From IMG/VR virus record IMGVR_UViG_3300051212_000522, positions 1 through 47,808 of that record: DNA of 47,808 nucleotides; one strand, 5' to 3'. Below are positions 46,763 through 47,808 of this stretch, piece after piece. Numbering within the stretch: position 1 is the first letter of the stretch; every line of letters begins with the position of its first letter. The notes beneath the pieces are model-generated. The model searched no databases. It saw only the letters and a program-made list of their open reading frames with translations, and was not told the origin of the DNA. Source of the stretch: a virus. Position numbers and translations under genes: made by a program.

Positions 46763-46791
46763 ATAGTAGTCAAATAACAGACGGAATTTCT

Positions 46792-46797
46792 GGAGGA
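46792..46797 (+). promoter_or_regulatory. Strong ribosome binding site of the last gene
   Basis: GGAGGA at 46792-46797 is 8 bases before ATG 46806. It is the best Shine-Dalgarno sequence in the window and suggests high expression of the following gene. Confidence 0.8.
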
Positions 46798-46805
46798 AAT
46801 CTCAA

Positions 46806-47808
46806 ATGCCATTAACAGTTCCTAATATCGGTGAGCAGGAATCTCTTCGTTACCTAGTTAACTACGGTCTTGCGAAGCCAACAAACCTAATTCTAAAACT
46901 TCTATCAACGGCGACTAGCGTTTCTTGGGCTGGTCCTACCGAATCAGATACTCCAACTAGCTTACTAGCAGCTACTGGAACCATCAAAGAACCATACACA
47001 TATTCTTCTGGTGGAACTTCAGCATCTACCCCACTTGGTTACCCAGCGTGCGATGCTCCATATGCTAACCAGTATGGTAAGCTTCTTGATGGTTCTAACT
47101 GGACTTGCACACAAGCAGAAGGCACTGATACAACTACTGCTTCATATCCCGAGCAAACATTTACCTTCACTTCAGGTAATACTTATATTCATGGTTACAT
47201 GGTTTGCCGCGCAAACAGCATCAAGCAAGATTTCCTAAACAATACTACTGCTTCTGTTACAGTTGCTGCTGCTTCTGCTCTAACAGGCACAGCTTCAACT
47301 GCTACTGCTAATGGTGGTCCTAACGGTTTTGCTACCAACACTCTTGGTTCACCATATTGCCAAGTCAACGCTGTAGCGTCTCCAACTGGTTCGGCTGGTG
47401 CATTTAACAGCTCCTCATTCACGGTCAGCTCTGCTACTGGTATTGTTGTTGGTCAGTATGCTGTTGGAACTGGCATTGGTCCTTATGCTCGCGTAACTGC
47501 AATCAACTCAACAACGATTTCACTTTCAGTTCCTTGCACAGGAACCGTTTCTGGAACCGTTAACTTCTACGAAGGCAGATGGGCACAAGGTCAGGATATC
47601 AGTGGAACTGGTATTCCTGCTAGCACGAAGATTAATGGTTATGACCCAATGACTGGTATCATTACCTTAAGTCAGAATGCCAACGCAACTATTTCTGGAA
47701 CTATTACCGCAGCATTTAAAGTAATTTCTGGAACTGCTCACGGTGGTCTTCCTGGTGACGTTGTATACCTCGCTCGTCAGTCAGGTAACTCAACTCTAGT
47801 TGCTGGAA
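46806..47808 (+). CDS. Fibre-type virion protein, cut by the right edge (at least 334 aa)
   Basis: The frame is open from ATG 46806 to the end of the window. It starts MPLTVPNIGEQESLRYLVNY, the usual opening of a family of tail-fibre-associated proteins in T4-like marine phages ('VPN.GE'). A Thr/Ala-rich region around residues 150-185 is followed by 'ATGIVVGQYAVGTGIGPYAR' and 'GQDISGTGIPASTKINGY', modules of the kind also found in the giant proteins. GC content is higher than in the giant genes (45% in line 47401-47460), and with the strong ribosome site this suggests a highly expressed structural gene. The C-terminus is outside the window. Confidence 0.75.
   Translation, partial: MPLTVPNIGEQESLRYLVNYGLAKPTNLILKLLSTATSVSWAGPTESDTPTSLLAATGTIKEPYTYSSGGTSASTPLGYPACDAPYANQYGKLLDGSNWTCTQAEGTDTTTASYPEQTFTFTSGNTYIHGYMVCRANSIKQDFLNNTTASVTVAAASALTGTASTATANGGPNGFATNTLGSPYCQVNAVASPTGSAGAFNSSSFTVSSATGIVVGQYAVGTGIGPYARVTAINSTTISLSVPCTGTVSGTVNFYEGRWAQGQDISGTGIPASTKINGYDPMTGIITLSQNANATISGTITAAFKVISGTAHGGLPGDVVYLARQSGNSTLVAG

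Overview
The window looks like the structural (baseplate and tail-fibre) region of a marine T4-like myovirus, of the type that infects cyanobacteria or other low-GC marine bacteria. The evidence is three T4 baseplate-wedge homologues in T4 order (gp25, gp6, gp8), T4-style late promoter boxes (TATAAATA) in the intergenic gaps, very AT-rich coding sequence, and every convincing gene on the + strand. No tRNA, insertion sequence, CRISPR array, integrase, DNA-replication gene or recognisable defence system was seen.

Layout. Bases 1-300 are a GC-rich (64% by hand count) segment with a small HicA-like ORF and GC hairpins. At about 300 the composition drops to about 32% GC. Bases 300-690 hold what looks like a frameshifted small gene. 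Bases 689-1368 are a tight cluster of small overlapping genes (AbrB/MazE-like protein, acidic protein, coiled-coil protein). Bases 1365-3501 hold a 373-residue protein of unknown function, a PAAR-like spike-tip candidate, a tiny basic protein followed by a clear terminator, and a short gene preceded by a foldable leader. Then come gp25 (3539), gp6 (3940), a 2950-residue protein in the position T4 uses for gp7, gp8 (14630), a 2726-residue DUF4815-type protein, a 69-residue coiled-coil protein, a 2570-residue protein and a 4318-residue protein. After 45.5 kb there are three small virion-type genes and a fibre-type gene cut by the right edge.

How it fits together. gp25, gp6 and gp8 should build the baseplate wedges, and the PAAR-like protein could cap the central spike. 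The four giant proteins total 12,564 residues and occupy 37.7 kb (79% of the window). They are built from recurring beta-rich modules and most plausibly form the outer baseplate and host-contact apparatus. Their domains include a YHYH domain, a lectin-like beta-sandwich, a probable beta-propeller, a near-identical tandem repeat array and a roughly 50-residue module that recurs in several proteins. One related module appears to be inserted inside gp8.

I found no unambiguous new enzymatic system. The most interesting material is the modular architecture of these giant proteins, the composition break at the left end, and the structured leader at 3251-3307. All function statements come from reading motifs by eye; no database search was possible.
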